NCBI GenBank assembly: GCA_022865965.1
Contig: JALHTS010000051.1
Coordinates: 1-9,763, forward strand
Reading direction: 5' to 3'
Length of the DNA stretch: 9,763 nucleotides
DNA from: Ignavibacteriaceae bacterium
Lineage (GTDB): Bacteria > Bacteroidota > Ignavibacteria > Ignavibacteriales > Ignavibacteriaceae
A program made the translations under genes and the position numbers. Below are positions 1 to 6,237 of this stretch, one piece after another (position 1 is the first letter of the stretch; each line of letters opens with the position of its first letter). The notes under the pieces were generated by a model that had not been told where the DNA came from, did no database searches, and saw only the letters and a list, made by a program, of their open reading frames with translations.

Positions 1-186
1 CACAGCAGCACTATGCATAGCTAGTTTAAGGTGTTTTTCGTTCTGTGCAACCCATCCAAGTATAAGCATGGGCACACCTAAGAAAGCCGGAATTAGTGCA
101 GTTATACTTTCACTACTAATACCGAAGTAGGCATATAATCCGAGCATAATAAATATCATTCCGAAATTGATGGTCTGTCTATGCAA
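1..186 (-). CDS. Small conserved membrane protein, N-terminal part (runs off the left edge)
   Basis: An open frame of 62 codons runs to base 1 without a stop, so only the N-terminal part is visible. The start is read as TTG at 186-184 because a GGAG sits five bases upstream; the first in-frame ATG is codon 10 (159-157). The protein shows a hydrophobic segment at about residues 8-24, a short polar stretch with SESITALIPAF, a second hydrophobic segment at about 34-46, then a basic, cytosolic-looking stretch ending MHSAAV. This two-helix pattern with SITALIPAF and a later MHxAA resembles small uncharacterised membrane proteins of roughly 110-130 residues that I recall from several phyla; no function is known to me. 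It lies 21 bases after the DUF1697 remnant, in the same direction as the amylase, and could be read from an upstream promoter. Membrane location is well supported; the family match is from memory. Confidence 0.62.
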   Translation of the reverse strand, partial: MHRQTINFGMIFIMLGLYAYFGISSESITALIPAFLGVPMLILGWVAQNEKHLKLAMHSAAV

Positions 187-191
187 ATTGT

Positions 192-195
192 CTCC
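192..195 (-). promoter_or_regulatory. Ribosome binding site GGAG that decides a TTG start
   Basis: GGAG on the minus strand is separated by five bases (ACAAT) from the TTG at 186-184. No such site precedes the first internal ATG (159-157), so it favours the TTG start for the small membrane protein. Confidence 0.5.
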
Positions 196-207
196 ATAAT
201 TTAATTT

Positions 208-407
208 TTACTTTAGCGAAGTTAATAAAAGAAGGGGAAAGATTTGAGATTGTATTGTTTTGTGACTGAAAATAACTTTTCCGCTCTGAATATATACCTG
301 GATATTTGTCAAATTTAATTCTTCAAAAAGGGATTCTATATCTGACATAGTAATTTTCTTCTGACTGCTGACAATAATCCCCCGAAGTAGTTTGACGCTT
401 TTATCAT
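208..407 (-). pseudogene. Decayed DUF1697 gene, N-terminal remnant
   Basis: The minus frame ending in TAA at 210-208 encodes a stretch with LLRGIIV, QKKITMSDIESLFEELNL and YIQSGKVIF. DUF1697 proteins normally begin with a short lead, then LLRGINV, a KK-I-KM-x-DL segment, LFEELGF and YIQSGNVIF, in that order and spacing, so the match covers about 40 residues. That frame has a TAG immediately before it and no start ahead of LLRG. An ATG at 407-405, overlapping the amylase stop as TAATG, lies in another frame and would put LLRG at residue 7, the usual place, if one base were added near 397-399. After IFSHK the resemblance ends and a stop follows within 17 codons, while DUF1697 proteins are about 170-180 residues. 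I infer a start-proximal frameshift plus loss of the rest. A 46-residue peptide from the ATG at 348-346 remains possible but unlikely to be functional. Confidence 0.62.
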
Positions 408-2788
408 TACTCTATCATTAAAATTCTATACCCAATCTCCTCAACAACCACAGATAACTTCCCTTTCTTTACCTCAGACTCTTTTCCGCTTAAAAGATCT
501 GTTGCTTTCGTAAGCTTATAAATTCTAGGTAAAGCTAAGTCAACTTTTTGTCTATCATCACTTTTATTGATTAGCGTAAGTATTCTTTCATTCATATCAG
601 AACGTATGTAAGCATAAATATTTTTATCAGCCTGCAAAGTATAAAAGTCCCCGTAACGCAGTGCCGAGTGATTTTTTCTTAAGTGAATTAATTTGCTTAC
701 ATCTTCTAAAGTCTGCTTCTCATAAGAATTCAGATCGTCACCAAATCCCATCATTCTTCTGTTGTCAGGATCAGCAGCACCGGTCATTCCTATTTCATCA
801 CCGTAATAAATAAAAGGAACGCCCGGAATTGTTAATATGTAGGCAAGATGTAATTTAAGTTTATCATAACTGGAAGGGTTGTCTACCTGAGGAGAGTTTG
901 TCCAACCAATTTCAATTGCTTGGCCGCTGTTCAGTTCCAGATCGCCGTCTGCATAAGCCATATAACGGTTTTTATCGTGACTGTCAGCCAAATTTCCCAT
1001 AAGATGATTTACTCCGTACACCTGAAAAGTTTTCATCATAGTTAAATCAAGCATTTCAAATGAGTTCTCCGGATAGAGAAATACAGGTAGTGCAACATCA
1101 TAAAGATTAAAATTGAATTGTGAACTGAGCTGTCCGTTATTCACATAAGAGCTGATCAGATCAAACCCACCGAATGTTTCACCGATCTGATACACTTTTT
1201 TGTTAATCGGTATTTCAATTTCTTCTTTAATTTTCCACGTCAAAGTTCTCCAGAAAGAATTCGGAACATGTTTTACTGCATCGTGGCGAAAACCGTACGC
1301 ACCCGTTTTTTTAAGCCACCAGACTGCATTGTCAGTCATAAACTCAAGCGCTTCATGTGAACCTTCATAATCGAAAGATGGCATATACGGCTCAAACCAG
1401 GTTGTGAGTCTTTGTTCATCCCAGAGCCTTAAATTTAATTTACCGTCAGGAAGTTCAAGCTTTCCAAACCAATCTCGGGCTGTTTTCCATAAAGGATGTC
1501 CTTCGTGTACATGATTTGCAACTAAATCCAGCAGCACTTCAATTCCGGTTTCTTCGGCTTTCTTAACAAGTTCTTTTGCCAGCTCCATCGTTCCGAATTT
1601 CTCTTCAACTTCCGTTGATGAAACGGGCCAGTAGCCGTGATAACCCGTGAAATATCTGTGCGGTTCAGGATATTCGCGGAATGCCTTATTGGTATTATCA
1701 ACGATTGGCGAAATCCAGAATGTATTGATACCGAGATTATCGAAATAACCTTCTTCTATCTTGTCGATGATTCCTTTCAGATCTCCACCCTGATAATTTG
1801 CTTTATAAGAAAGTTCGGGATGCTGTGCCGGATTATTAATTGTTGTATCTCCATCATAAAAACGATCTATCATTATCGAGTAAATGATATTATCATAATG
1901 AGTTCTTTTCCCAGCATTGCTCATAGGTACTCCGTTGTGAAACATCAGCGTCTGGAAGTTTGTTACATTGCCTTCTTTATTAACAGCTACTCTGAGTGTA
2001 TGATCTCCCCCAAGAGTTTCTTTGTCCAGCATAATCCGTATTGTATTACGTGCAAGAGAAATGTGTTTTTCAGGAAGAAGATAATTATCTAGCAGCACAA
2101 CAACATTATGACGATTTACAACATCGCCTCTTTTTCCGCTTTCGAAAAAGTAATCTGTAAAAAGATGTTTCTCGGTTGTTTCTAATCCAAGGTTATGAAG
2201 ATATACTTTATCTTCTTTTGCCTGTTCAATAATTCTGACCGAATTATAATCACCCATTCCATTAGGAACAATTATAGGATTTAACGAATCAATTATTTCC
2301 TTGCCATCAATAAAAAATTTATACTCATATCTCCCGGGGTCAAGTGGGATTTCTACTTCGAAAAGACCGGACTCAACTTTAGTCATTGGAACATTTTGTC
2401 TATTCCAGCTATTGAACTGTCCGAAGAGATTCACCTTTTCAGGAGTTTCCCAAGTCTTATAAGTGAATTTATAGTTCTTAACTTTTCGCAGAATTACCGA
2501 AATAAAATAATTTTTTGCATCTAATGTAAATTCAACCAAATGAAGTCCGGACATATTTTCTTTCGGGGGAAGAGTAAGATTCATGCTTAATTTATCATAG
2601 CTAACATTAACTGACTGATTATCATAAAATTCTGCGTCAGAACAATCCTTTGCGTAGAATAAATCACTTAACAAAACTGTTACCGGATTTGATTCGGAAA
2701 GATTTATTGGTTGGATAATATCCCCGATTGTCTGTGCAGAAATTGTTGTGATAAATAATACTGCCGATAAAATAATTTTCTTAATCAT
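407..2788 (-). CDS. Secreted alpha-amylase-family glycoside hydrolase (GH13) with N-terminal CBM48/AMPK-like domain
   Basis: Predicted to hydrolyse alpha-glucans such as starch, glycogen or maltodextrins outside the cytoplasm. Residues 1-18 form a signal peptide (KK, hydrophobic core, likely cleavage at ISA|Q). Beta-rich domains follow: about 20-105, a CBM48/AMPK-type fold at 106-187 (VNLFGQFNSW, then GRYEYKFFIDG) and a third at 193-290. The TIM barrel starts near 300 (QGGDLKGI at 333-340) and has all GH13 motifs: DLVANH 421-426, GFRHDAVKH 499-507 with nucleophile D503, E537 in QIGETFGG as acid/base, and SHD with D605 as the third carboxylate. VPFIYYGDEIG leads into a C-terminal beta domain from about 715. 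No lipobox or sorting domain is visible, so periplasmic or secreted. A weak AGGA lies upstream of ATG 2788-2786. The gene ends TAA TGA. Exact substrate and GH13 subfamily cannot be read from sequence; cyclomaltodextrinase- or neopullulanase-like activity is possible. Confidence 0.93.
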   Translation of the reverse strand: MIKKIILSAVLFITTISAQTIGDIIQPINLSESNPVTVLLSDLFYAKDCSDAEFYDNQSVNVSYDKLSMNLTLPPKENMSGLHLVEFTLDAKNYFISVILRKVKNYKFTYKTWETPEKVNLFGQFNSWNRQNVPMTKVESGLFEVEIPLDPGRYEYKFFIDGKEIIDSLNPIIVPNGMGDYNSVRIIEQAKEDKVYLHNLGLETTEKHLFTDYFFESGKRGDVVNRHNVVVLLDNYLLPEKHISLARNTIRIMLDKETLGGDHTLRVAVNKEGNVTNFQTLMFHNGVPMSNAGKRTHYDNIIYSIMIDRFYDGDTTINNPAQHPELSYKANYQGGDLKGIIDKIEEGYFDNLGINTFWISPIVDNTNKAFREYPEPHRYFTGYHGYWPVSSTEVEEKFGTMELAKELVKKAEETGIEVLLDLVANHVHEGHPLWKTARDWFGKLELPDGKLNLRLWDEQRLTTWFEPYMPSFDYEGSHEALEFMTDNAVWWLKKTGAYGFRHDAVKHVPNSFWRTLTWKIKEEIEIPINKKVYQIGETFGGFDLISSYVNNGQLSSQFNFNLYDVALPVFLYPENSFEMLDLTMMKTFQVYGVNHLMGNLADSHDKNRYMAYADGDLELNSGQAIEIGWTNSPQVDNPSSYDKLKLHLAYILTIPGVPFIYYGDEIGMTGAADPDNRRMMGFGDDLNSYEKQTLEDVSKLIHLRKNHSALRYGDFYTLQADKNIYAYIRSDMNERILTLINKSDDRQKVDLALPRIYKLTKATDLLSGKESEVKKGKLSVVVEEIGYRILMIE

Positions 2789-2809
2789 TCCTTGTTCCTG
2801 ATAATAGCG

Positions 2810-2823
2810 TTTAAGGGCTTAAA
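2810..2823. promoter_or_regulatory. 14-bp palindrome in the amylase leader
   Basis: TTTAAG-GG-CTTAAA is a perfect inverted repeat with a two-base centre, 22 bases before the amylase start and just downstream of the candidate -7 box. It sits where a repressor operator would act, or may be a chance AT-rich palindrome. No regulator family can be assigned. Confidence 0.3.
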
Positions 2824-2833
2824 TATTGATGAG

Positions 2834-2841
2834 CAAATTTA
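2834..2841 (-). promoter_or_regulatory. Candidate -7 promoter element of the amylase gene
   Basis: TAAATTTG on the minus strand fits the Bacteroidota -7 consensus TAnnTTTG exactly, and would give a leader of roughly 40 bases. No TTTG is found 19 bases upstream (CCCC there), so support is partial. The HU terminator at 2908-2941 separates this gene from HU and makes an independent promoter necessary. Confidence 0.33.
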
Positions 2842-2907
2842 CTAAAATGACTTGAAAGATGGGGAGTAAACAAGAGGTTTATAGTGCAGTTTTTAACAAT
2901 GTATTTT

Positions 2908-2941
2908 AAAAATAAAAAAGGCGAAGATAATCACCTTCGCC
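2908..2941 (-). terminator. Rho-independent terminator after HU
   Basis: On the minus strand a 7-bp GC-rich stem (GGCGAAG at 2941-2935 in transcript sense pairing with CTTCGCC at 2926-2920) closes an 8-base loop and is followed at once by TTTTTTATTTTT. It begins 24 bases after the HU stop, a textbook intrinsic terminator, and separates HU from the amylase. Confidence 0.88.
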
Positions 2942-2965
2942 CTCACAAAACACAAATACCAAGCC

Positions 2966-3247
2966 TTATAAAGCTGAGTCCTTAGCTGCTTTTGCAATTC
3001 TGAATTTCAGAACTCTCTTTGCAGGAATTACCATTGTTTGGCCTGTAGCAGGATTTCTTCCCATTCTTTTCTTTCTGTTAACAACAACAAGTTTTCCGAG
3101 TCCGGGGAGTGTAAATGTTTTCTTTGCTTCTTTGTATGAAAGAGCAACGAGTTCATTCAAAAATTCGCCGGCTAATTTTTTTGTTGTGCCGGTTTTTTTT
3201 GAAAGATGATCGAGGATCTGACCCTTGGTCATAGGTTTGACTGCCAT
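2966..3247 (-). CDS. HU-family histone-like DNA-binding protein
   Basis: A 93-residue basic protein of the HU/IHF family, which binds and bends DNA as a dimer and compacts the nucleoid. The N-terminal helical half (about 7-45: KGQILDHLSKKTG, then LAGEFLNELVALSYKEAKK) is followed by LPGLGKLVVVNRKK and the beta-arm motif GRNPATGQ (63-70), with P66 as the intercalating proline at the arm tip; the C-terminal FRIAKAAKD helix completes the fold. Length matches the usual 90-100 residues. The start is firm: AAGGAG (3261-3256) lies eight bases before the ATG. The gene is a single-gene unit, with a strong terminator downstream and a 263-base divergent gap upstream. The sequence does not separate HU from the IHF subunits with certainty, but the GRNPATG motif and solitary gene favour HU. 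Confidence 0.95.
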   Translation of the reverse strand: MAVKPMTKGQILDHLSKKTGTTKKLAGEFLNELVALSYKEAKKTFTLPGLGKLVVVNRKKRMGRNPATGQTMVIPAKRVLKFRIAKAAKDSAL

Positions 3248-3302
3248 GATGTTCTCTCCTTAATTTAATTGTTGAGTAATTACATCGGGAAAATAATACT
3301 TT

Positions 3303-3314
3303 ATTTGTACAAAT
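3303..3314. promoter_or_regulatory. 12-bp perfect palindrome upstream of HU
   Basis: ATTTGTACAAAT is a perfect palindrome 56 bases before the HU start, in the region expected to hold its promoter. It could be a dimeric-regulator site. I could not place a convincing -33/-7 pair around it, so the role is unproven. Confidence 0.3.
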
Positions 3315-3351
3315 GAAATAATCTGCAAATAAAAATGTTCTAATGATATGG

Positions 3352-3381
3352 GTTTCAATCCCTTCAGATAGGTGTGAAAAC
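3352..3381. repeat. Lone CRISPR-repeat-like 30-mer
   Basis: The 30 bases begin GTTTCAATCCC, carry ATAGGT in the middle and end GAAAAC. That is the layout of many type I-B and type III CRISPR repeats (30-37 bases, 5' GTTTCAATCC, central TAGGT, 3' AAAC). The flanks add a G and a C, giving GGTTTC / GAAAACC terminal complementarity. No second copy lies within the 263-base gap in either direction and no cas gene is in the window, so this is a single unit, not an array. It may be an array remnant or a chance likeness. Confidence 0.4.
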
Positions 3382-3445
3382 CAATCCCAAAAATCGCCAA
3401 CAACTCACATAGTGTTAATACCATTTTTTACTTAGTCTTTATCTC

Positions 3446-3476
3446 TTTGATGCTTTCTTGTTTATTATTTATTTTG
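3446..3476 (+). promoter_or_regulatory. Candidate promoter of the outer-membrane protein gene
   Basis: TTTG at 3446-3449 is followed after exactly 19 bases by TTATTTTG at 3469-3476. The Bacteroidota vegetative consensus is TTTG-N19-TAnnTTTG, so spacing and all but one fixed base agree. Transcription would start near 3482 with a leader of about 30 bases. Confidence 0.4.
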
Positions 3477-3510
3477 GCAACGTAATTATAAAGGAAACTT
3501 TCATTCTCTG

Positions 3511-5442
3511 ATGTTTATCAAAACCACTATTGTTTTTATTTCGGCTTCTTTTCTTCTTTATTCACAGGAGATTGGTGATACAACTGTTGTTATAACAGAG
3601 TCACTTGTTATTAGTGATTCTATTGCTGTTAGTGATTCATTAATTATAAAAGATTCAATCCTAGTTTATGATTCCGCTATTGTCTTTCCAAAGCATCTTT
3701 CTGAAAACAGCTTTGAGGTTAAAAGAGATATCTATTTAAGAAATGATTATAAATATGCGGGGGATCTTTTCGAACCCTTTCAATTCAATTTTATAAAAGA
3801 TCTCGGATTTCCCGGCCAACCTAACGAAACATTTATTTACGGACTCGGGTTTACAGGAATAGGTTATCTGCTTGACGGCATTTTAGTAAATGATAGAAGA
3901 TCAAACGGATTTGATTTAAATTTAATTCAAAGTGAAGATATTGAAACGATTGAAATAATACCTTCACCAAAGGGATTCTTGTTTAGCTCATGGAATAATC
4001 CTGTTGCTTTAAATTTTATTACAAGGGATTTTATTCCGGCCCAGCCATATTCAAGAATAAAATATTATCAGGGCCCGGATGGAGAAGCAATGGTTGATGG
4101 AAGTTTTAATGCTGCATTCAGCAAAAATTTTCTTCTTTCATTTGATGTGACAAACAGAAAGTATGACAGTACTTATGCCAACACAGCTTTTTCTACCTGG
4201 CAGGCGAAAGTAAAGGCAAAATATTTCTTTTCTACCTCTCTATATCTTACAGCAGCGTATAATTATGCTGATAAGAAAACCGGATTATCGGGCGGAGTTG
4301 ACAGAGACAGCATCTTTGCACTTGGTTGGCAATTGGATAACTTACTCTACGACCCTGATTTCGCGCCGGTTAATTCTCCCTTTTTAATAAAAAATGACTT
4401 GCTTCATTTTACATCTTTACGATTAAATGCCATTCAAAGTGAAGACTCCAGAACAGAATTTACGTTATATCATCAATTTAAAGAATCAAAGACCAACGAC
4501 ACTTTCAACACGGAATTGGACAATACCACTTTCGGAGTTAATCTTTATCAGGTTTTTAAGTATAGGCCATTTTCATTTAATGCTACCGGAAGTTATGAAC
4601 GCAATAAGCTTGAAGCCTGGTATTCCGGAGACAATTCAGGATTATTTATTCCTTATGATGAAAGGACGGTAAACTTTTTTTCCTTGGCTGGAATTGTATC
4701 ACTCAATTTGTTAGAAGACTTAACGCCATCTGTGTTTTATAAGATCAGCAAATCTTCTTCTGAAAGTGCTGGTTCACAGGTTGATGTTGTCTCATCTGGA
4801 TTCGGGGCTGATGTAACTTATAAACCGATTGAAGATATTTTATTATATGTCGGTTACTCAATGTTTGATAAAACATTTTTTGAAGATGATAAGACAACGA
4901 CTTTTGAAACTGGTTTAAGATATAAAACGGAAAATATTTTTGCGGATGTTAAATATTTCAGAAGAGATAACACAAATATTTTTTTAGGAGCCGGGATTCC
5001 TGCAATCTCAGCTAATCTGTATGAGATAGGAAATATAAGCGGACTAGGATTATCTGCTAACGTAATCTACTGGTATCTTCAATTAGAAACTCAAACCTCA
5101 GCTTACTTTGCCAATGAAGAGGATTTATATAGTATTCCGGATTTTAGATTTATCGGCGGATTATATTTCCGTGGAAATTTGTTTCAAGATAATCTTAATC
5201 TTAAAACCGGATTAAAATTCACTTATACAGGAAATATAAATTCTTTAACTGAGCAATATGGGTTGCTTGCCGTTGATTCTTCGAACAAACTTGATTTTAT
5301 TCTTTCCGGTGAGATTAGAAAAGCTGCAATATTATATTTTACATGGGAGAATTTACTCGGCAACGAATATTACATTACTCCATTTTATCCAATGCCTGGA
5401 GGATCAATCCGTTTTGGATTAGCATGGGAGCTTTTAAACTAA
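3511..5442 (+). CDS. TonB-dependent-receptor-like outer-membrane protein
   Basis: A 643-residue predicted outer-membrane beta-barrel, probably for uptake of an unknown ligand. Residues 1-18 are a signal peptide (hydrophobic, ending LLYS|QE). A low-complexity stretch with a six-residue period (29-58) comes next. Residues about 84-174 look like a TonB plug: GLGFTGIGYLLDGILVN, then the IxxxDIETIEIIPSP segment, then NNPVALNFITRDF, matching the usual DG, DIErIEv and INI.T pattern. The rest alternates polar and aromatic residues as barrel strands, ending ENLLGNEYYITPFYPMPGGS, close to the vitamin-type receptor ending NL-x-EY-x-GYPMPGRS. It is near the short end for the family; I see no carboxypeptidase-regulatory-like domain and no clear TonB box. 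The ATG has no close Shine-Dalgarno: AAGGAA is 14 bases upstream. It diverges from HU and converges on the response regulator. Ligand unknown; TonB dependence is inferred. Confidence 0.78.
   Translation: MFIKTTIVFISASFLLYSQEIGDTTVVITESLVISDSIAVSDSLIIKDSILVYDSAIVFPKHLSENSFEVKRDIYLRNDYKYAGDLFEPFQFNFIKDLGFPGQPNETFIYGLGFTGIGYLLDGILVNDRRSNGFDLNLIQSEDIETIEIIPSPKGFLFSSWNNPVALNFITRDFIPAQPYSRIKYYQGPDGEAMVDGSFNAAFSKNFLLSFDVTNRKYDSTYANTAFSTWQAKVKAKYFFSTSLYLTAAYNYADKKTGLSGGVDRDSIFALGWQLDNLLYDPDFAPVNSPFLIKNDLLHFTSLRLNAIQSEDSRTEFTLYHQFKESKTNDTFNTELDNTTFGVNLYQVFKYRPFSFNATGSYERNKLEAWYSGDNSGLFIPYDERTVNFFSLAGIVSLNLLEDLTPSVFYKISKSSSESAGSQVDVVSSGFGADVTYKPIEDILLYVGYSMFDKTFFEDDKTTTFETGLRYKTENIFADVKYFRRDNTNIFLGAGIPAISANLYEIGNISGLGLSANVIYWYLQLETQTSAYFANEEDLYSIPDFRFIGGLYFRGNLFQDNLNLKTGLKFTYTGNINSLTEQYGLLAVDSSNKLDFILSGEIRKAAILYFTWENLLGNEYYITPFYPMPGGSIRFGLAWELLN
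3595..3684 (+). repeat. Five 18-bp / six-residue repeats in the outer-membrane protein
   Basis: Residues 29-58 hold an acidic-Ser pair at 30-31, 36-37, 42-43, 48-49 and 54-55: ES once and DS four times, at an exact six-residue spacing, each followed by three mostly hydrophobic residues. The DNA units are diverged from one another but keep GA(T/G)TC. The block lies between signal peptide and plug, so it should be periplasmic. Confidence 0.75.
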
Positions 5443-5471
5443 GAAAATGACACTCAGATAAACCTGGCGCT

Positions 5472-5508
5472 AATCCGTTTAGCTCCGCCTAATCTGCGTC
5501 ATCCGCGT
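5472..5508. repeat. Degenerate 9-10-bp tandem repeat between convergent genes
   Basis: TCCG/TCTG cores occur at 5474, 5484, 5493 and 5502, spaced 10, 9 and 9 bases, within units like AATCTGCGT and CATCCGCGT. The repeat fills most of the 75-base gap between the outer-membrane protein and response-regulator stops. A weak hairpin (GCTAA 5469-5473 with TTAGC 5479-5483) overlaps it, but no T-run follows, so a terminator is not supported. Similar intergenic strings are, as I recall, common in this bacterial group. Confidence 0.5.
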
Positions 5509-5517
5509 TCTATTGCT

Positions 5518-6237
5518 TTACAGACTAAGCATTTCTTTAAACTTCACTGCTTGTCTTCTTGAGACCTCAATCTTTCCGCCGCCTTTTAGCTTTACAAGCA
5601 GTCCGCCGTTTAGCCATGGTTCAATTGAATCAACCCATTTTAAATTGATAATATGTTTCCTGTTTGCACGGAAAAATGTTTTATTATCTAATCGTTCATC
5701 TAAATAATTAAGTGTTCTGAGGATAAGGGGTTTGTTTTCATCAAAATAAAGTCTCACATAATTTCCTTCTGATTCAAGAAAGCGGACCTTTTCAAGCTTA
5801 ACAAACCAGCAGCGCTCACCATCTTTCACAAAAACCTGATCCTGATCTGTAAGTGTTTGCTCTCCGGTATGCTTAACAACTTCGGGGACTTTCGGTTGAA
5901 CTAATTTTCTTATAGTTTCTTCAAGTCTTTTTGGTTCGATAGGTTTTAATAAATAATCAAGGGCATTATACTCAAATGCTTTTAACGCATATTCATCATA
6001 CGCTGTTGTAAATACAATTTTAGGAACGCTGTCTAACTCCTCAAGAAGTTCAAATCCGGTTTTGCCCGGCATTTGAATGTCAAGAAAAACAAGATCGGGA
6101 TTAAGATCATCAATTTTTGCTTTTGCTTCTTCGGCATTTACTGCTTCACCCACAACTTCGATTTCACCGAATGGAGTTAACATTCTTCTTAACTCTGCGC
6201 GCGCTAATCTCTCATCATCAACAATTAAAGCTTTCAT
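5518..6237 (-). CDS. LytTR-family DNA-binding response regulator
   Basis: A 239-residue transcription regulator paired with the adjacent kinase. The receiver domain (about 1-115) has the acidic pair D8-D9, phospho-acceptor D53 in FLDIQMPG, T78 in FTTAYDEYA and K98 in LLKPI, so all phosphorylation residues are present. After a linker, the LytTR DNA-binding domain (about 132-236) shows VFVKDGERCWFV, the FLESEGNYVRLYF segment, RTLNYLDERL, FFRANRKHIINL and the C-terminal VSRRQAVKFKEML. This is the AgrA/LytR beta-fold domain, not a helix-turn-helix. The ATG overlaps the kinase stop as ATGA, with GGAG ten bases upstream inside the kinase gene, so translational coupling is likely. Target genes cannot be read from sequence; the convergent outer-membrane gene is only a neighbour. 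No terminator is visible after the stop. Confidence 0.95.
   Translation of the reverse strand: MKALIVDDERLARAELRRMLTPFGEIEVVGEAVNAEEAKAKIDDLNPDLVFLDIQMPGKTGFELLEELDSVPKIVFTTAYDEYALKAFEYNALDYLLKPIEPKRLEETIRKLVQPKVPEVVKHTGEQTLTDQDQVFVKDGERCWFVKLEKVRFLESEGNYVRLYFDENKPLILRTLNYLDERLDNKTFFRANRKHIINLKWVDSIEPWLNGGLLVKLKGGGKIEVSRRQAVKFKEMLSL

Noticed and set aside
187..407. Functional 46-residue protein from the ATG at 348-346
   Set aside because: The sequence continues DUF1697 homology upstream of that ATG and loses it downstream, which fits a remnant better than a designed small protein.
1637..2092. Plus-strand open frame of 151 codons
   Set aside because: It is antisense to the conserved GH13 barrel and N-terminal domains, has odd composition (rich in I, F and C) and no recognisable motif.
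3248..3510. A true CRISPR array around the CRISPR-like 30-mer
   Set aside because: I looked for a second GTTTCAATCCC-type unit 60-75 bases away on either side and found none.
5466..5486. Bidirectional terminator between the outer-membrane protein and response-regulator genes
   Set aside because: Only a five-pair stem plus two outer pairs across a mismatch, with no T-run on either side.
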